In this document: positions 13,859 to 28,800 of the stretch, piece by piece
Layout of the letters: each line of letters starts with the position of its first letter
Numbering within the stretch: position 1 is the first letter of the stretch
Assembly: GCA_964036315.1 (NCBI GenBank)
Contig: OZ038498.1
Span: 9,630,861 to 9,694,860 of the forward strand
Reading direction: 5' to 3'
Origin: Acanthosepion esculentum
Taxonomy: Eukaryota > Mollusca > Cephalopoda > Sepiida > Sepiidae
DNA: 64,000 bases
Position numbers and translations under genes: made by a program
The notes under the pieces: model-generated
What the model was told of the DNA's origin: nothing
The model's input: only the letters and a program-made list of their open reading frames with translations
Database searches by the model: none

Positions 13859-16800
13859 TATGTATTCAATATTTCCTTCCATTATGTATTTTATCTCTTG
13901 TGTTTCCTTTCATTATGTATTCAATATTTCCTTCCATTATGTATTTTATATCTTGTGTTTCCTTTCATTATGTATTCAATATTTCCTTCCATTATGTATT
14001 TTATCTCTTGTGTTTCCTTTCATTATGTATTCAATATTTCCTTCCATTATGTATTTTATACCTTGTGTTTCCTTTCATTACGTATTCAATATTTCCTTCC
14101 ATTATGTATGTTATGTCTTGTGTTTCCTTTCATTATGTATTCAATATTTCCTTCCATTATGTATTTTATATCTTGTGTTTCCTTTCATTATGTATTCAAT
14201 ATTTCCTTCCATTATGTATTTTATATCTTGTGTTTCCTTTCATTATGTATTCAATATTTCCTTCCATTATGTATTTTATCTCTTGTGTTTCCTTTCATTA
14301 TGTATTCAATATTTCCTTCCATTATGTATTTTATCTCTTGTGTTTCCTTTCATTATGTATTCAATATTTCCTTCCATTATGTATTTTATCTCTTGTGTTT
14401 CCTTTCATTATGTATTCAATATTTCCTTCCATTATGTATTTTATATCTTGTGTTTCCTTTCATTATGTATTCAATATTTCCTTCCATTATGTATTTTATA
14501 TCTTGTGTTTCCTTTCATTATGTATTCAATATTTCCTTCCATTATGTATTTTATCTCTTGTGTTTCCTTTCATTATGTATTCAATGTTTCCCTCCATTAT
14601 ATATTTTATCTCTTGTGTTTCCTTCCATTATGTATTTTATGTCTTGTGTTTCCTTTCATTATGTATTCAATATTTCCTTCCATTATGTATTTTATATCTT
14701 GTGTTTCCTTTCATTATGTATTCAATATTTCCTTCCATTATGTATTTTATATCTTGTGTTTCCTTTCATTATGTATTCAATATTTCCTTCCATTATGTAT
14801 TTTATATCATGTGTTTCCTTTCATTATGTATTCAATATTTCCTTCCATTATGTATTTTATATCTTGTGTTTCCTTTCATTATGTATTCAATATTTCCTTC
14901 CATTATGTATTTTATATCTTGTGTTTCCTTTCATTATGTATTCAATATTTCCTTCCATTATGTATTTTATATCTTGTGTTTCCTTTCATTATGTATTCAA
15001 TATTTCCTTCCATTATGTATTTTATATCTTGTGTTTCCTTCCATTATGTATTTTATCTCTTGTGTTTCCTTTCATTATGTATTCAATATTTCCTTCCATT
15101 ATGTATTTTATATCTTGTGTTTCCTTTCATTATGTATTCAATATTTCCTTCCATTATGTATTTTATATCTTGTGTTTCCTTTCATTATGTATTCAATATT
15201 TCCTTCCATTATGTATTTTATATCTTGTGTTTCCTTTCATTAAGTATTCAATATTTCCTTCCATTATGTATTTTATCTCTTGTGTTTCCTTTCATTATGT
15301 ATTCAATGTTTCCCTCCATTATATATTTTATGTCTTGTGTTTCCTTCCATTATGTATTTTATCTCTTGTGTTTCCTTTCATTATGTATTCAATATTTCCT
15401 TCCATTATGTATTTTATATCTTGTGTTTCCTTTCATTATGTATTCAATATTTCCTTCCATTATGTATGTTATGTCTTGTGTTTCCTTTCATTATGTATTC
15501 AATATTTCCTTCCATTATGTATTTTATATCTTGTGTTTCCTTTCATTATGTATTCAATATTTCCTTCCATTATGTATTTTATATCTTGTGTTTCCTTTCA
15601 TTATGTATTCAATATTTCCTTCCATTATGTATTTTATCTCTTGTGTTTCCTTTCATTATGTATTCAATATTTCCTTCCATTATGTATTTTATCTCTTGTG
15701 TTTCCTTTCATTATGTATTCAATATTTCCTTCCATTATGTATTTTATCTCTTGTGTTTCCTTTCATTATGTATTCAATATTTCCTTCCATTATGTATTTT
15801 ATATCTTGTGTTTCCTTTCATTATGTATTCAATATTTCCTTCCATTATGTATTTTATATCTTGTGTTTCCTTTCATTATGTATTCAATATTTCCTTCCAT
15901 TATGTATTTTATCTCTTGTGTTTCCTTTCATTATGTATTCAATGTTTCCCTCCATTATATATTTTATCTCTTGTGTTTCCTTCCATTATGTATTTTATGT
16001 CTTGTGTTTCCTTTCATTATGTATTCAATATTTCCTTCCATTATGTATTTTATATCTTGTGTTTCCTTTCATTATGTATTCAATATTTCCTTCCATTATG
16101 TATTTTATATCTTGTGTTTCCTTTCATTATGTATTCAATATTTCCTTCCATTATGTATTTTATATCATGTGTTTCCTTTCATTATGTATTCAATATTTCC
16201 TTCCATTATGTATTTTATATCTTGTGTTTCCTTTCATTATGTATTCAATATTTCCTTCCATTATGTATTTTATATCTTGTGTTTCCTTTCATTATGTATT
16301 CAATATTTCCTTCCATTATGTATTTTATATCTTGTGTTTCCTTTCATTATGTATTCAATATTTCCTTCCATTATGTATTTTATATCTTGTGTTTCCTTCC
16401 ATTATGTATTTTATCTCTTGTGTTTCCTTTCATTATGTATTCAATATTTCCTTCCATTATGTATTTTATATCTTGTGTTTCCTTTCATTATGTATTCAAT
16501 ATTTCCTTCCATTATGTATTTTATATCTTGTGTTTCCTTTCATTATGTATTCAATATTTCCTTCCATTATGTATTTTATATCTTGTGTTTCCTTTCATTA
16601 AGTATTCAATATTTCCTTCCATTATGTATTTTATCTCTTGTGTTTCCTTTCATTATGTATTCAATGTTTCCCTCCATTATATATTTTATGTCTTGTGTTT
16701 CCTTCCATTATGTATTTTATCTCTTGTGTTTCCTTTCATTATGTATTCAATATTTCCTTCCATTATGTATTTTATATCTTGTGTTTCCTTTCATTATGTA

Positions 16801-19800
16801 TTCAATATTTCCTTCCATTATGTATTTTATATCTTGTGTTTCCTTTCATTATGTATTCAATATTTCCTTCCATTATGTATTTTATCTCTTGTGTTTCCTT
16901 TCATTATGTATTCAATATTTCCTTCCATTATGTATTTTATATCTTGTGTTTCCTTTCATTATGTATTCAATATTTCCTTCCATTATGTATTTTATCTCTT
17001 GTGTTTCCTTTCATTATGTATTCAATGTTTCCCTCCATTATATATTTTATCTCTTGTGTTTCCTTCCATTATGTATTTTATCTCTTGTGTTTCCTTTCAT
17101 TATGTATTCAATATTTCCTTCCATTATGTATTTTATATCTTGTGTTTCCTTTCATTATGTATTCAATATTTCCTTCCATTATGTATTTTATCTCTTGTGT
17201 TTCCTTTCATTATGTATTCAATATTTCCTTCCATTATGTATTTTATCTCTTGTGTTTCCTTTCATTATGTATTCAATATTTCCTTCCATTATGTATTTTA
17301 TATCTTGTGTTTCCTTTCATTATGTATTCAAAATTTCCTTCCATTATGTATTTTATATCTTGTGTTTCCTTTCATTATGTATTCAATATTTCCTTCCATT
17401 ATGTATTTTATCTCTTGTGTTTCCTTTCATTATGTATTCAATGTTTCCCTCCATTATATATTTTATCTCTTGTGTTTCCTTCCATTATGTATTTTATGTC
17501 TTGTGTTTCCTTTCATTATGTATTCAATATTTCCTTCCATTATGTATTTTATATCTTGTGTTTCCTTTCATTATGTATTCAATATTTCCTTCCATTATGT
17601 ATTTTATATCTTGTGTTTCCTTTCATTATGTATTCAATATTTCCTTCCATTATGTATTTTATCTCTTGTGTTTCCTTTCATTATGTATTCAATATTTCCT
17701 TCCATTATGTATTTTATCTCTTGTGTTTCCTTTCATTATGTATTCAATATTTCCTTCCATTATGTATTTTATATCTTGTGTTTCCTTTCATTATGTATTC
17801 AATATTTCCTTCCATTATGTATTTTATCTCTTGTGTTTCCTTTCATTATGTATTCAATATTACCTTCCATTATGTATTTTATCTCTTGTGTTTCCTTTCA
17901 TTATGTATTCAATATTTCCTTCCATTATGTATTTTATATCTTGTGTTTCCTTTCATTATGTATTCAATATTTCCTTCCATTATGTATTTTATCTCTTGTG
18001 TTTCCTTTCATTATGTATTCAATATTTCCTTCCATTATGTATTTTATCTCTTGTGTTTCCTTTCATTATGTATTCAATATTTCCTTCCATTATGTATTTT
18101 ATATCTTTGTGTTTCCTTTCATTATGTATTCAATATTTCCTTCCATTATGTATTTTATATCTTGTGTTTCCTTTCATTATGTATTCAATATTTCCTTCCA
18201 TTATGTATTTTATCTCTTGTGTTTCCTTTCATTATGTATTCAATGTTTCCCTCCATTATATATTTTATCTCTTGTGTTTCCTTCCATTATGTATTTTATG
18301 TCTTGTGTTTCCTTTCATTATGTATTCAATATTTCCTTCCATTATGTATTTTATATCTTGTGTTTCCTTTCATTATGTATTCAATATTTCCTTCCATTAT
18401 GTATTTTATCTCTTGTGTTTCCTTTCATTATGTATTCAATATTTCCTTCCATTATGTATTTTATCTCTTGTGTTTCCTTTCATTATGTATTCAATATTTC
18501 CTTCCATTATGTATTTTATATCTTGTGTTTCCTTTCATTATGTATTCAATATTTCCTTCCATTATGTATTTTATCTCTTGTGTTTCCTTTCATTATGTAT
18601 TCAATATTTCCTTCCATTATGTATTTTATCTCTTGTGTTTCCTTTCATTATGTATTCAATATTTCCTTCCATTATGTATTTTATATCTTGTGTTTCCTTT
18701 CATTATGTATTCAATATTTCCTTCCATTATGTATTTTATCTCTTGTCTTTCCTTTCATTATGTATTCAATGTTTCCCTCCATTATATATTTTATCTCTTG
18801 TGTTTCCTTCCATTATGTATTTTATCTCTTGTGTTTCCTTTCATTATGTATTCAATATTTCCTTCCATTATGTATTTTATCTCTTGTGTTTCCTTTCATT
18901 ATGTATTCAATATTTCCTTCCATTATGTATTTTATCTCTTGTGTTTCCTTTCATTATGTATTCAATATTTCCTTCCATTATGTATTTTATCTCTTGTGTT
19001 TCCTTTCATTATGTATTCAATATTTCCTTCCATTATGTATTTTATATCTTGTGTTTCCTTTCATTATGTATTCAATATTTCCTTCCATTATGTATTTTAT
19101 CTCTTGTGTCTCCTTTCATTATGTATTCAATATTTCCTTCCATTATGTATTTTATATCTTGTGTTTCCTTTCATTATGTATTCAATATTTCCTTCCATTA
19201 TGTATTTTATCTCTTGTGTTTCCTTTCATTATGTATTAAATATTTCCTTCCATTATGTATTTTATATCTTGTGTTTCCTTTCATTATGTATTCAATATTT
19301 CCTTCCATTATGTATTTTATCTCTTGTGTTTCCTTTCATTATGTATTCAATGTTTCCCTCCATTATATATTTTATCTCTTGTGTTTCTTTCCATTATGTA
19401 TTTTATGTCTTGTGTTTCCTTTCATTATGTATTCAATATTTCCTTCCATTTTGTATTTTATATCTTGTGTTTCCTTTCATTATGTATTCAATATTTCCTT
19501 CCATTATGTATTTTATATCTTGTGTTTCCTTTCATTATGTATTCAATATTGCCTTCCATTATGTTTTTTATCTCTTGTGTTTCCTTTCATTATGTATTCA
19601 ATATTTCCTTCCATTATGTATTTTATATCTTGTGTTTCCTTTCATTATGTATTCAATATTTCCTTCCATTATGTATTTTATCTCTTGTGTTTCCTTTCAT
19701 TATGTATTCAATATTTCCTTCCATTATGTATTTTATCTCTTGTGTTTCCTTTCATTATGTATTCAATATTTCCTTCCATTATGTATTTTATATCTTGTGT

Positions 19801-22800
19801 TTCCTTTCATTATGTATTCAATATTTCCTTCCATTATGTATTTTATATCTTGTTTTTCCTTTCATTATGTATTCAATATTTCCTTCCATTATGTATTTTA
19901 TCTCTTGTGTTTCCTTTCATTATGTATTCAATGTTTCCCTCCATTATATATTTTAGCTCTTGTGTTTCCTTCCATTATGTATTTTATGTCTTGTGTTTCC
20001 TTTCATTATGTATTCAATATTTCCTTCCATTATGTATTTTATCTCTTGTGTTTCCTTTCATTATGTATTCAATATTTCCTTTCATTATGTATTTTATATC
20101 TTGTGTTTCCTTTCATTATGTATTCAATATTTCCTTCCATTATGTATTTTATCTCTTGTGTTTCCTTTCATTATGTATTCAATATTTCCTTCCATTATGT
20201 ATTTTATCTCTTGTGTTTCCTTTCATTATGTATTCAATATTTCCTTCCATTATGTATTTTATATCTTGTGTTTCCTTTCATTATGTATTCAATATTTCCT
20301 TCCATTATGTATTTTATCTCTTGTGTTTCCTTTCATTATGTATTCAATGTTTCCCTCCATTATATATTTTATCTCTTGTGTTTCCTTCCATTATGTATTT
20401 TATGTCTTGTGTTTCCTTTCATTATGTATTCAATATTTCCTTCCATTATGTATTTTATGTCTTGTGTTTCCTTTCATTATGTATTCAATATTTCCTTCCA
20501 TTATGTATTTTATGTCTTGTGTTTCCTTTCATTATGTATTCAATATTTCCTTCCATTATGTATTTTATCTCTTGTGTTTCCTTTCATTATTTATTCAATA
20601 TTTCCTTCCATTATGTATTTTATCTCTTGTGTTTCCTTTCATTATGTATTCAATATTTCCTTCCATTATGTATTTTATATCTTGTGTTTCCTTTCATTAT
20701 GTATTCAATATTTCCTTCCATTATGTATTTTATCTCTTGTGTTTCCTTTCATTATGTATTCAATATTTCCTTCCATTATGTATTTTATATCTTGTGTTTC
20801 CTTTCATTATGTATTCAATATTTCCTTCCATTATGTATTTTATCTCTTGTGTTTCCTTTCATTATGTATTCAATATTTCCTTCCATTATGTATTTTATAC
20901 CTTGTGTTTCCTTTCATTATGTATTCAATATTTCCTTCCATTATGTATTCTATCTCTTGTGTTTCCTTTCATTATGTATTCAATATTTCCTTCCATTATG
21001 TATTTTATCTCTTGTGTTTCCTTTCATTATGTATTCAATGTTTCCCTCCATTATATATTTTATCTCTTGTGTTTCCTTCCATTATGTATGTTATGTCTTG
21101 TGTTTCCTTTCATTATGTATTCAATATTTCCTTCCATTATGTATTTTATATCTTGTGTTTCCTTTCATTATGTATTCAATATTTCCTTCCATTATGTATT
21201 TTATATCTTGTGTTTCCTTTCATTATGTATTCAATATTTCCTTCCATTATGTATTTTATCTCTTGTGTTTCCTTTCATTATGTATTCAATATTTCCTTCC
21301 ATTATGTATTTTATCTCTTGTGTTTCCTTTCATTATGTATTCAATATTTCCTTCCATTATGTATTTTATATCTTGTGTTTCCTTTCATTATGTATTCAAT
21401 ATTTCCTTCCATTATGTATTTTATATCTTGTGTTTCCTTTCATTATGTATTCAATATTTCCTTCCATTATGTATTTTATCTCTTGTGTTTCCTTTCATTA
21501 TGTATTCAATATTTCCTTCCATTATGTATTTTATCTCTTGTGTTTCCTTTCATTATGTATTCAATATTTCCTTCCATTATGTATTTTATCTCTTGTGTTT
21601 CCTTTCATTATGTATTCAATATTTAATTCCATTATGTATTTTATATCTTGTGTTTCCTTTCATTATGTATTCAATATTTCCTTCCATTATGTATTTTATC
21701 TCTTGTGTTTCCTTTCATTATGTATTCAATATTTCCTTCCATTATGTATTTTATATCTTGTGTTTCCTTTCATTATGTATTCAATATTTCCTTCCATTAT
21801 GTATTTTATCTCTTGTGTTTCCTTTCATTATGTATTCAATATTTCCTTCCATTATGTATTTTATACCTTGTGTTTCCTTTCATTATGTATTCAATATTTC
21901 CTTCCATTATGTATTTTATCTCTTGTGTTTCCTTTCATTATGTATTCAATATTTCCTTCCATTATGTATTTTATATCTTGTGTTTCCTTTCATTATGTAT
22001 TCAATATTTCCTTCCATTATGTATTTTATCTCTTGTGTTTCCTTTCATTATGTATTCAATGTTTCCCTCCATTATATATTTTATCTCTTGTGTTTCCTTC
22101 CATTATGTATGTTATGTCTTGTGTTTCCTTTCATTATGTATTCAATATTTCCTTCCATTATGTATTTTATATCTTGTGTTTCCTTTCATTATGTATTCAA
22201 TATTTCCTTCCATTATGTATTTTATCTCTTGTGTTTCCTTTCATTATGTATTCAATGTTTCCCTCCATTATATATTTTATCTCTTGTGTTTCCTTCCATT
22301 ATGTATGTTATGTCTTGTGTTTCCTTTCATTATGTATTCAATATTTCCTTCCATTATGTATTTTATATCTTGTGTTTCCTTTCATTATGTATTCAATATT
22401 TCCTTCCATTATGTATTTTATCTCTTGTGTTTCCTTTCATTATGTATTCAATATTTCCTTCCATTATGTATTTTATCTCTTGTGTTTCCTTTCATTATGT
22501 ATTCAATGTTTCCCTCCATTATATATTTTATCTCTTGTGTTTCCTTCCATTATGTATTTTATCTCTTGTGTTTCCTTTCATTATGTATTCAATATTTCCT
22601 TCCATTATGTATTTTATGTCTTGTGTTTCCTTTCATTATGTATTCAATATTTCCTTCCATTATGTATTTTATCTCTTGTGTTTCCTTTCATTATTTATTC
22701 AATATTTCCTTCCATTATGTATTTTATCTCTTGTGTTTCCTTTCATTATGTATTCAATATTTCCTTCCATTATGTATTTTATATCTTGTGTTTCCTTTCA

Positions 22801-25800
22801 TTATGTATTCAATATTTCCTTCCATTATGTATTTTATCTCTTGTGTTTCCTTTCATTATGTATTCAATATTTCCTTCCATTATGTATTTTATATCTTGTG
22901 TTTCCTTTCATTATGTATTCAATATTTCCTTCCATTATGTATTTTATCTCTTGTGTTTCCTTTCATTATGTATTCAATATTTCCTTCCATTATGTATTTT
23001 ATACCTTGTGTTTCTTTTCATTATGTATTCAATATTTCCTTCCATTATGTATTCTATCTCTTGTGTTTCCTTTCATTATGTATTCAATATTTCCTTCCAT
23101 TATGTATTTTATCTCTTGTGTTTCCTTTCATTATGTATTCAATGTTTCCCTCCATTATATATTTTATCTCTTGTGTTTCCTTCCATTATGTATGTTATGT
23201 CTTGTGTTTCCTTTCATTATGTATTCAATATTTCCTTCCATTATGTATTTTATATCTTGTGTTTCCTTTCATTATGTATTCAATATTTCCTTCCATTATG
23301 TATTTTATATCTTGTGTTTCCTTTCATTATGTATTCAATATTTCCTTCCATTATGTATTTTATCTCTTGTGTTTCCTTTCATTATGTATTCAATATTTCC
23401 TTCCATTATGTATTTTATCTCTTGTGTTTCCTTTCATTATGTATTCAATATTTCCTTCCATTATGTATTTTATATCTTGTGTTTCCTTTCATTATGTATT
23501 CAATATTTCCTTCCATTATGTATTTTATATCTTGTGTTTCCTTTCATTATGTATTCAATATTTCCTTCCATTATGTATTTTATCTCTTGTGTTTACTTTC
23601 ATTATGTATTCAATATTTCCTTCCATTATGTATTTTATCTCTTGTGTTTCCTTTCATTATGTATTCAATATTTCCTTCCATTATGTATTTTATCTCTTGT
23701 GTTTCCTTTCATTATGTATTCAATATTTAATTCCATTATGTATTTTATATCTTGTGTTTCCTTTCATTATGTATTCAATATTTCCTTCCATTATGTATTT
23801 TATCTCTTGTGTTTCCTTTCATTATGTATTCAATATTTCCTTCCATTATGTATTTTATATCTTGTGTTTCCTTTCATTATGTATTCAATATTTCCTTCCA
23901 TTATGTATTTTATCTCTTGTGTTTCCTTTCATTATGTATTCAATATTTCCTTCCATTATGTATTTTATACCTTGTGTTTCCTTTCATTATGTATTCAATA
24001 TTTCCTTCCATTATGTATTTTATCTCTTGTGTTTCCTTTCATTATGTATTCAATATTTCCTTCCATTATGTATTTTATATCTTGTGTTTCCTTTCATTAT
24101 GTATTCAATATTTCCTTCCATTATGTATTTTATCTCTTGTGTTTCCTTTCATTATGTATTCAATGTTTCCCTCCATTATATATTTTATCTCTTGTGTTTC
24201 CTTCCATTATGTATGTTATGTCTTGTGTTTCCTTTCATTATGTATTCAATATTTCCTTCCATTATGTATTTTATATCTTGTGTTTCCTTTCATTATGTAT
24301 TCAATATTTCCTTCCATTATGTATTTTATCTCTTGTGTTTCCTTTCATTATGTATTCAATGTTTCCCTCCATTATATATTTTATCTCTTGTGTTTCCTTC
24401 CATTATGTATGTTATGTCTTGTGTTTCCTTTCATTATGTATTCAATATTTCCTTCCATTATGTATTTTATATCTTGTGTTTCCTTTCATTATGTATTCAA
24501 TATTTCCTTCCATTATGTATTTTATCTCTTGTGTTTCCTTTCATTATGTATTCAATATTTCCTTCCATTATGTATTTTATCTCTTGTGTTTCCTTTCATT
24601 ATGTATTCAATGTTTCCCTCCATTATATATTTTATCTCTTGTGTTTCCTTCCATTATGTATTTTATCTCTTGTGTTTCCTTTCATTATGTATTCAATATT
24701 TCCTTCCATTATGTATTTTATCTCTTGTGTTTCCTTTCATTATGTATTCAATATTTCCTTCCATTATGTATTTTATCTCTTGTGTTTCCTTTCATTATGT
24801 ATTCAATATTTCCTTCCATTATGTATTTTATCTCTTGTGTTTCCTTTCATTATGTATTCAATATTTCCTTCCATTATGTATTTTATATCTTGTGTTTCCT
24901 TTCATTATGTATTCAATATTTCCTTCCATTATGTATTTTATCTCTTGTGTCTCCTTTCATTATGTATTCAATATTTCCTTCCATTATGTATTTTATATCT
25001 TGTGTTTCCTTTCATTATGTATTCAATATTTCCTTCCATTATGTATTTTATCTCTTGTGTTTCCTTTCATTATGTATTAAATATTTCCTTCCATTATGTA
25101 TTTTATATCTTGTGTTTCCTTTCATTATGTATTCAATATTTCCTTCCATTATGTATTTTATCTCTTGTGTTTCCTTTCATTATGTATTCAATGTTTCCCT
25201 CCATTATATATTTTATCTCTTGTGTTTCCTTCCATTATGTATTTTATGTCTTGTGTTTCCTTTCATTATGTATTCAATATTTCCTTCCATTTTGTATTTT
25301 ATCTCTTGTGTTTCCTTTCATTATGTATTCAATATTTCCTTCCATTATGTATTTTATATCTTGTGTTTCCATTCATTATGTATTCAATATTGCCTTCCAT
25401 TATGTATTTTATCTCTTGTGTTTCCTTTCATTATGTATTCAATATTTCCTTCCATTATGTATTTTATATCTTGTGTTTTCTTTCATTATGTATTCAATAT
25501 TTCCTTCCATTATGTATTTATCTCTTGTGTTTCCTTTCATTATGTATTCAATATTTCCTTCCATTATGTATTTTATCTCTTGTGTTTCCTTTCATTATGT
25601 ATTCAATATTTCCTTCCATTATGTATTTTATATCTTGTGTTTCCTTTCATTATGTATTCAATATTTCCTTCCATTATGTATTTTATATCTTGTGTTTCCT
25701 TTCATTATGTATTCAATATTTCCTTCCATTATGTATTTTATCTCTTGTGTTTCCTTTCATTATGTATTCAATGTTTCCCTCCATTATATATTTTATCTCT

Positions 25801-28800
25801 TGTGTTTCCTTCCATTATGTATTTTATGTCTTGTGTTTCCTTTCATTATGTATTCAATATTTCCTTCCATTATGTATTTTATCTCTTGTGTTTCCTTTCA
25901 TTATGTATTCAATATTTCCTTTCGTTATGTATTTTATATCTTGTGTTTCCTTTCATTATGTATTCAATATTTCCTTCCATTATGTATTTTATCTCTTGTG
26001 TTTCCTTTCATTATGTATTCAATATTTCCTTCCATTATGTATTTTATCTCTTGTGTTTCCTTTCATTATGTATTCAATATTTCCTTCCATTATGTATTTT
26101 ATATCTTGTGTTTCCTTTCATTATGTATTCAATATTTCCTTCCATTATGTATTTTATCTCTTGTGTTTCCTTTCATTATGTATTCAATGTTTCCCTCCAT
26201 TATATATTTTATCTCTTGTGTTTCCTTCCATTATGTATTTTATGTCTTGTGTTTCCTTTCATTATGTATTCAATATTTCCTTCCATTATGTATTTTATCT
26301 CTTGTGTTTCCTTTCATTATGTATTCAATATTTCCTTTCGTTATGTATTTTATATCTTGTGTTTCCTTTCATTATGTATTCAATATTTCCTTCCATTATG
26401 TATTTTATCTCTTGTGTTTCCTTTCATTATGTATTCAATATTTCCTTCCATTATGTATTTTATCTCTTGTGTTTCCTTTCATTATGTATTCAATATTTCC
26501 TTCCATTATGTATTTTATATCTTGTGTTTCCTTTCATTATGTATTCAATATTTCCTTCCATTATGTATTTTATCTCTTGTGTTTCCTTTCATTATGTATT
26601 CAATGTTTCCCTCCATTATATATTTTATCTCTTGTGTTTCCTTCCATTATGTATTTTATGTCTTGTGTTTCCTTTCATTATGTATTCAATATTTCCTTCC
26701 ATTATGTATTTTATGTCTTGTGTTTCCTTTCATTATGTATTCAATATTTCCTTCCATTATGTATTTTATCTCTTGTGTTTCCTTTCATTATGTATTCAAT
26801 ATTTCCTTCCATTATGTATTTTATCTCTTGTGTTTCCTTTCATTATGTATTCAATATTTCCTTCCATTATGTATTTTATATCTTGTGTTTCCTTTCATTA
26901 TGTATTCAATATTTCCTTCCATTATGTATTTTATCTCTTGTGTTTCCTTTCATTATGTATTCAATATTTCCTTCCATTATGTATTTTATATCTTGTGTTT
27001 CCTTTCATTATGTATTCAATATTTCCTTCCATTATGTATTTTATCTCTTGTGTTTCCTTTCATTATGTATTCAATATTTCCTTCCATTATGTATTTTATA
27101 TCTTGTGTTTCCTTTCATTATGTATTCAATATTTCCTTCCATTATGTATTTTATCTCTTGTGTTTCCTTTCATTATGTATTCAATGTTTCCCTCCATTAT
27201 ATATTTTATCTCTTGTGTTTCCTTCCATTATGTATGTTATGTCTTGTGTTTCCTTTCATTATGTATTCAATATTTCCTTGCATTATGTATTTTATATCTT
27301 GTGTTTCCTTTCATTATGTATTCAATATTTCCTTCCATTATGTATTTTATATCTTGTGTTTCCTTTCATTATGTATTCAATATTTCCTTCCATTATGTAT
27401 TTTATCTCTTGTGTTTCCTTTCATTATGTATTCAATATTTCCTTCCATTATGTATTTTATCTCTTGTGTTTCCTTTCATTATGTATTCAATATTTCCTTC
27501 CATTATGTATTTTATATCTTGTGTTTCCTTTCATTATGTATTCAATATTTCCTTCCATTATGTATTTTATATCTTGTGTTTCCTTTCATTATGTATTCAA
27601 TATTTCCTTCCATTATGTATTTTATCTCTTGTGTTTCCTTTCATTATGTATTCAATATTTCCTTCCATTATGTATTTTATCTCTTGTGTTTCCTTTCATT
27701 ATGTATTCAATATTTCCTTCCATTATGTATTTTATATCTTGTGTTTCCTTTCATTATGTATTCAATATTTCCTTCCATTATGTATTTTATATCTTGTGTT
27801 TCCTTTCATTATGTATTCAATATTTCCTTCCATTATGTATTTTATCTCTTGTGTTTCCTTTCATTATGTATTCAATGTTTCCCTCCATTATATATTTTAT
27901 CTCTTGTGTTTCCTTCCATTATGTATTTTATGTCTTGTGTTTCCTTTCATTATGTATTCAATATTTCCTTCCATTATGTATTTTATATCTTGTGTTTCCT
28001 TTCATTATGTATTCAATATTTCCTTCCATTATGTATTTTATATCTTGTGTTTCCTTTCATTATGTATTCAATATTTCCTTCCATTATGTATTTTATCTCT
28101 TGTGTTTCCTTTCATTATGTATTCAATATTTCTTTCCATTATGTATTTTATCTCTTGTGTTTCCTTTCATTATGTATTCAATATTTCCTTCCATTATGTA
28201 TTTTATATCTTGTGTTTCCTTTCATTATGTATTCAATATTTCCTTCCATTATGTATTTTATCTCTTGTGTTTCCTTTCATTATGTATTCAATGTTTCCCT
28301 CCATTATATATTTTATCTCTTGTGTTTCCTTCCATTATGTATGTTATGTCTTGTGTTTCCTTTCATTATGTATTCAATATTTCTTTCCATTATGTATTTT
28401 ATATCTTGTGTTTCCTTTCATTATGTATTCAATATTTCCTTCCATTATGTATTTTATATCTTGTGTTTCCTTTCATTATGTATTCAATATTTCCTTCCAT
28501 TATGTATTTTATCTCTTGTGTTTCCTTTCATTATGTATTCAATATTTCCTTCCATTATGTATTTTATCTCTTGTGTTTCCTTTCATTATGTATTCAATAT
28601 TTCCTTCCATTATGTATTTTATATCTTGTGTTTCCTTTCATTATGTATTCAATATTTCCTTCCATTATGTATTTTATATCTTGTGTTTCCTTTCATTATG
28701 TATTCAATATTTCCTTCCATTATGTATTTTATCTCTTGTGTTTCCTTTCATTATGTATTCAATATTTCCTTCCATTATGTATTTTATCTCTTGTGTTTCC

